NCBI GenBank assembly: GCA_037576195.1
Contig: CM075104.1
Coordinates: 14,338,211-14,402,210, forward strand
Length of the DNA: 64,000 nt
Direction: 5' to 3'
From: Phytoseiulus persimilis
Lineage: Eukaryota > Arthropoda > Arachnida > Mesostigmata > Phytoseiidae
The translations under genes were made by a program, and so were the position numbers. Below the pieces are notes generated by a model that had not been told where the DNA came from, made no database searches, and saw only the letters and a program-made list of their open reading frames with translations. Positions 60,521 through 64,000 of this stretch are shown here, in pieces (position 1 is the stretch's first letter; every line of letters begins with the position of its first letter).

Positions 60521-61414
60521 TTTGTGAACGTCTTTCACTCTATCAGCAAGTCATTGTATCACATTCGAATGAAATACTTCACGAATATATGACCAGCTAT
60601 AACTTATGGTTATTCTACGCAGCTCCCCATGAATTCGTACTCATTGCACATTTTGTCCTTACTATTAAGAAGTCGTTCGATCGAGATGCACCGCGGCGCG
60701 GCACCGCCTGGCTTGTGAACGTCAGTCAACAGTTCACAGTCAAAGTCACGTAAAATCACATCCAATCGTAGTCAATCATAGGTACATAGAAAAAGAAATA
60801 AAAATTGATCGCATCATGAGGGAAGGGTGAGACTTCGCTAATGGATAGTAAAGGCTAAGTACGCCCTTGAAGAACTCAGAAAATCAGGAAAAACTTGGCT
60901 CCGTCTCCGCTGACGTTTGTGGATCAAACTGAGAGAGAGGAAGAGAGGCATAATATGCGTATGCGGACAGCTGATAGTGATTCACGCGGAGCGATCTCTC
61001 TCGCTCAGAATACTAAAAACAATTGAAAAAAAATCGAGCTCCAGGTCGACAAAGAATCGAGAAAAATGAACACCGTGGTCGGGAGCCGCGAGAAATTAGT
61101 CACAGAGGCCAATGTAGAAATGAAGTTACAACCTAGCATTTGAGCGAGAGCTCAATGGATGACAAGTGTCTTCCAGGATCCTAACTAAATGAACACAGGA
61201 ATTGTAGGATGCAGTCTGTCGTGGGTAGGTAACAAAAAAAGTGGTAATCCCAGGTCAACGGTTTTTGGTGAGTGAGACCCTGAAGTTGAATATTGCACAT
61301 GTTTAGCCTGAGCTGCTTCAGCTGACGAAGAGACCGGCCGCAAATCCGTGAAAGAATGGTAGTTTACACAGTGACACCATGTTGGCAAGGATTCATTTTG
61401 ACTCAGAGCTCGAA

Positions 61415-61484
61415 TCAGCAGTCCGTGTGACCATCAGAGTCCTCCAACAACAGCCGGGTTTCTGCCGCGCTAGTTTTGTTCTTT
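61415..61484 (-). CDS. XPR1-like last coding exon
   Basis: The acceptor tcggttgcag is followed, in the phase set by the previous donor, by [18 protein letters not shown] and a TGA at 61,415-61,417. The pattern resembles the acidic end of animal XPR1 proteins, which supports both splice sites despite the short length. Confidence 0.8.
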
Positions 61485-63933
61485 CTGCAACCGATATGGG
61501 GTGTTTACAACGTTTTCGAAATGGTTGAATACACGCGCTCCAGCGACAATGTATTTATCATGACATGGTCATTCCGCAATATTCATTACCTCCTGAGACA
61601 ACTAATCGGAATCGGCTTCGATAGAACCAAGAGCTTCCGACAGATATGAACACTATGCGCTACACACAGATCCCCAGAGCTACTCACTTATTCTTCTTCT
61701 TAGTTTTTCCGAGAGGATTGCCACGGTTTATGACACCATTGGGTTCATCCATCATTCGCATGAGCATCCCGGGATTAACACCTCCGGACGTTCCCCTATC
61801 GTAACTGTCCAAGGGGGCCACACTGATGTCGCGGACAGCTCTGAACTTTCCGCAATTGTTCAAATGCTCATTCTCAAGACGGAAGAAATTCCACACGAAT
61901 CGTCTGAAACGTCGGTTACATTAATTCAGTTCCGGTGCTTATTCGGAGAGCTGATGGGATGTGGGTTCCTAGCTCTCGTCACATACCTGAACACTTCAAG
62001 TGGTGAGAGCATTGTCAGCATGAGGTCTGCGTGGATCAGACCCAGCTCGGTCAGGGACAGGGAAAGAGTCCAACCAAACCTCAAGAGTAGGTCGGCTACG
62101 ATCGCCACGTAATAATACCATACGCTCGAGTAGACGATCTCCTCCCGAAGAAATCGGTTCTCTCCAGCATTCGCATCGAACAGACCCCAATCCATTCGGA
62201 TGTCCCACGTATATGTGTAGCACGAGGAGACAATCATTGAGAGCACCCACAGATAAAAGAAGGGGTTTGCACTCAAAGTGTCGTAGTCGGCTGGAAGTTG
62301 ATGAATGAATGAAGCCAGTCCGGGGAAAATCGTCTCCGCCACAACAATGGTCTCATAGAAGGAATCCAAGTGGGTTTATCATAGATCGTGGAGCGTCACT
62401 GACTGAACGATTCCTACACCAGTACTCACATTTGTAGAGATTGAACAGTGTGGAAAACGTGATTGTAAAAAACGTAGTAGAGTATTTTCCCGCGTTGACC
62501 AAGTGGGGAAACGCTTCTCTCGTGTCTCGGTAACGACGCAGACACTGGGCAAAACGGAACCACGCAGGAAGACATGAGAGCATGGGTCTCAGGATGATGT
62601 TCGCAGGACTTTTCATGCACTTGAACGCATCTGAATGGAGAAAACGCGATGAGATCCGCTGTGAGGGAGCGCAATACTTCCAAGACCACGCCATGCCGGC
62701 TTCTCAGCAGAATACTTCCAATAAGTTCAAACTCAACCACTCGGGCCGCTCAATCCCCGCCATTCACAGAAGAATGCAAGACGTTGCGGAGTGAAACTCA
62801 TGTCAGTAACCAAACATCTCAAACGAGCCTAGGAGCACAACTAAAATACGCAACTATTGTCATGTGGAAACTCGCAGCGCATAAGTCACGGAACGAGTCA
62901 TGCACTCGAAATGAAGTGTCGTTGACGATGAACAGCATCTCCTCGCAGGCAAAGCTATCGCAAGTCATGGTGCTCTCGACCTCTGTGCAATTTACCGCTC
63001 TGAAGAAGGGTCCGAAAGCTTCTTCGTGACCGGATTCGAATTTCAAAATAGCCCTCCACCGTTCAGCAAAGCTTCCCGACCACCGGAGCTTTGAAAATAC
63101 ACAATGACCGACTCCCAAATTTATTCCCGCCGCTAACCCTACTCAATAGGATCAGCTGAGCGGGAGACGGTTCGCATTTCTGATAGCTCCCACAACCGGA
63201 ACCATCCGTTCTAGGATCCAAGAGTTCCGGTCCGAACATCGGAATTCAAGGTGAGTGATGTTCTTCGTATTCTGTCTGGAGACGATAGGCTATGGAGAAA
63301 TCCGAAGCGGTGTTCGTACCTTCTTCGAGCGAGATCAGTGAAGGCACCTCTTTACCCGTGTTCTCCATCCAGTTGAAGTCCGTTGCATAGAAACACACGA
63401 AGTACTGCGCATCAGTGAATATTGGAACTAGGGAATTCAGTTGATCCGCCAGCCAGAAATCGGCGAAGTTCACGTAGAAAAAAGGAGCAGCGAAAATTCG
63501 ACCCTGGAATTAGAGAGAGGCAATCCTTGTAGCTTCGGGCTTAATAGGGAAACCAGGTTCCGTTGTCCACAGATCTTATTCTCAGCCTCCGACTCGCCTC
63601 GGAGATCGACCTCTAACAGCCATGTTCCACTCACCAAGACTCTCAGGAGCCAGAACCGGGCATTGTGACGTAGCGTTTGAGTTGGGTTGAAGAGGAAAAT
63701 TATCATGAACAATACGAGTGCCAATGGATTGGCGTACGTTGGAATACCGAGGGACTGGGAGTACAAAAAAGCTAGAACGGAAACGGTCCAAAGTACGCCG
63801 AATATCGCTGCCATTTCCATCAAATGTTGCTCGCTCAGATGATTTCGAGGATCCAGCTCGAAAATCAATACATGGTTCACGCCCGAAGTTCTCCAACCAT
63901 AGACATTGATGCCGATCAGGAAAAGAAAGATGA
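61415..63933 (-). CDS. XPR1: XPR1-type phosphate exporter, EXS-domain half (5' part off window)
   Basis: XPR1 exports inorganic phosphate across the plasma membrane; its cytoplasmic N-terminal SPX domain senses inositol pyrophosphates. Here the membrane/EXS half is present as complement(join(61415..61484,61688..61903,61987..62290,62430..62630,63320..63503,63635..63933)), about 424 residues, with matching phases at every junction. Family landmarks in order are GINVYGWR and [104 protein letters not shown] and [12 protein letters not shown]. The C-terminal acidic ending LLLEDSD also matches the family. Several hydrophobic spans are evident. Upstream exons with the SPX domain lie beyond position 64,000. 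Confidence 0.95.
61688..61903 (-). CDS. XPR1-like exon: start of C-terminal tail
   Basis: It starts after acceptor cgtttcag with [17 protein letters not shown] and [13 protein letters not shown]. It then turns into a Lys-rich tail. A TGA at 61,684-61,686 would end the open frame, but it overlaps donor AATAA|GTGAGT. Splicing there leads in phase to a family-like C-terminus, so the exon ends at 61,688. Confidence 0.9.
61987..62290 (-). CDS. XPR1-like exon: [11 protein letters not shown] core of the EXS domain
   Basis: The acceptor catcaacttccag is chosen because it gives the only phase-consistent join to the previous exon. The exon carries [20 protein letters not shown], the [13 protein letters not shown] loop, LREEIVY and a further membrane span, and ends PLEVF plus two bases at AG|GTATGT. 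Confidence 0.93.
62430..62630 (-). CDS. XPR1-like exon: QCLRRYRD core of the EXS domain
   Basis: From acceptor ctccattcag to donor AAAT|GTGAGT. It begins [15 protein letters not shown] and holds [14 protein letters not shown] and [15 protein letters not shown], which are among the best-conserved EXS motifs. It joins the exon across a 689-nt intron in phase. Confidence 0.93.
63320..63503 (-). CDS. XPR1-like exon: [13 protein letters not shown] segment
   Basis: The acceptor aattccag opens [17 protein letters not shown], a highly conserved stretch of the EXS region, and the exon ends SLEE plus one base at GAAG|GTACGA. Starting the frame elsewhere meets an early TGA. Confidence 0.92.
63635..63933 (-). 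CDS. XPR1-like exon: first membrane segments in window
   Basis: From acceptor gaaatttcag to donor TTG|GTGAGT. It reads [14 protein letters not shown], the [12 protein letters not shown] loop, and two hydrophobic spans, ending FWLLRVL in phase 0. The open frame past the donor is intronic. Confidence 0.93.
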
Positions 63934-64000
63934 CTGAAATTTCGTAAGGACGCAGATAAGATGTGCGAATTCACTCCCCTCATCAGGCTTTTTCTCCTCA

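Noticed and set aside
61684-61686. TGA as the stop codon of the XPR1-like protein
   Set aside because: It overlaps donor GTGAGT, and the in-phase next exon gives the acidic XPR1-type ending.
1-64000. tRNA, rRNA, CRISPR arrays, retrotransposon or DNA-transposon coding regions
   Set aside because: I saw no cloverleaf-type tRNA boxes, rRNA core sequences, regular spaced repeats, reverse transcriptase motifs or transposase motifs. A covariance-model or profile search would be more sensitive than reading by eye.

Overview
This is eukaryotic, almost certainly animal, nuclear DNA. It has GT-AG introns, phase-matched exons, a signal-peptide/Ig/transmembrane receptor and an XPR1-type transporter, and no operon-like packing. 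CpG is not depleted and introns are short to moderate (49 to about 2,440 nt), which suits an arthropod; a mite or other chelicerate is my best guess, but this is inference.

Three genes are well supported. (1) On the + strand, 34,330-44,081, is a complete Roughest/Kirre (NEPH/KIRREL) cell-adhesion receptor. Its 11 coding exons close in one frame of 849 codons: signal peptide, five Ig domains, one membrane span, a Gln/Pro/His-rich tail and a terminal Thr-His-Val PDZ ligand. A splice acceptor before the start codon means at least one 5' non-coding exon lies upstream. (2) On the - strand, 61,415 to beyond the right edge, are the last six coding exons of an XPR1-type phosphate exporter (EXS domain); the SPX half lies off the window. 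(3) On the - strand, 54,954-55,652, is a two-exon gene for a small secreted protein with a Cys-rich half and a Leu/Gly-rich half, of no family I recognise.

A fourth, partly resolved gene of unknown family lies on the - strand at about 49,734-51,531. Between 44 and 48 kb on the + strand are weak MYND- and SET-like pieces in SMYD order. At about 57.4-59.3 kb on the + strand are further exon-like pieces that I cannot assemble.

Positions 1-34,329 contain no gene I can support. The many open frames there are Arg/Ser/Pro-rich, lack real ATG starts or convincing splice sites, and mirror each other on both strands. It may be intergenic DNA or a very long 5' intron of the receptor gene. By eye, base composition drops from GC-rich to more AT-rich at about 43-44 kb, close to the receptor's 3' end.

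In both large genes an in-frame stop codon overlaps the GT of a splice donor (39,875 and 61,687). Reading open frames alone would truncate both proteins before their true C-termini.
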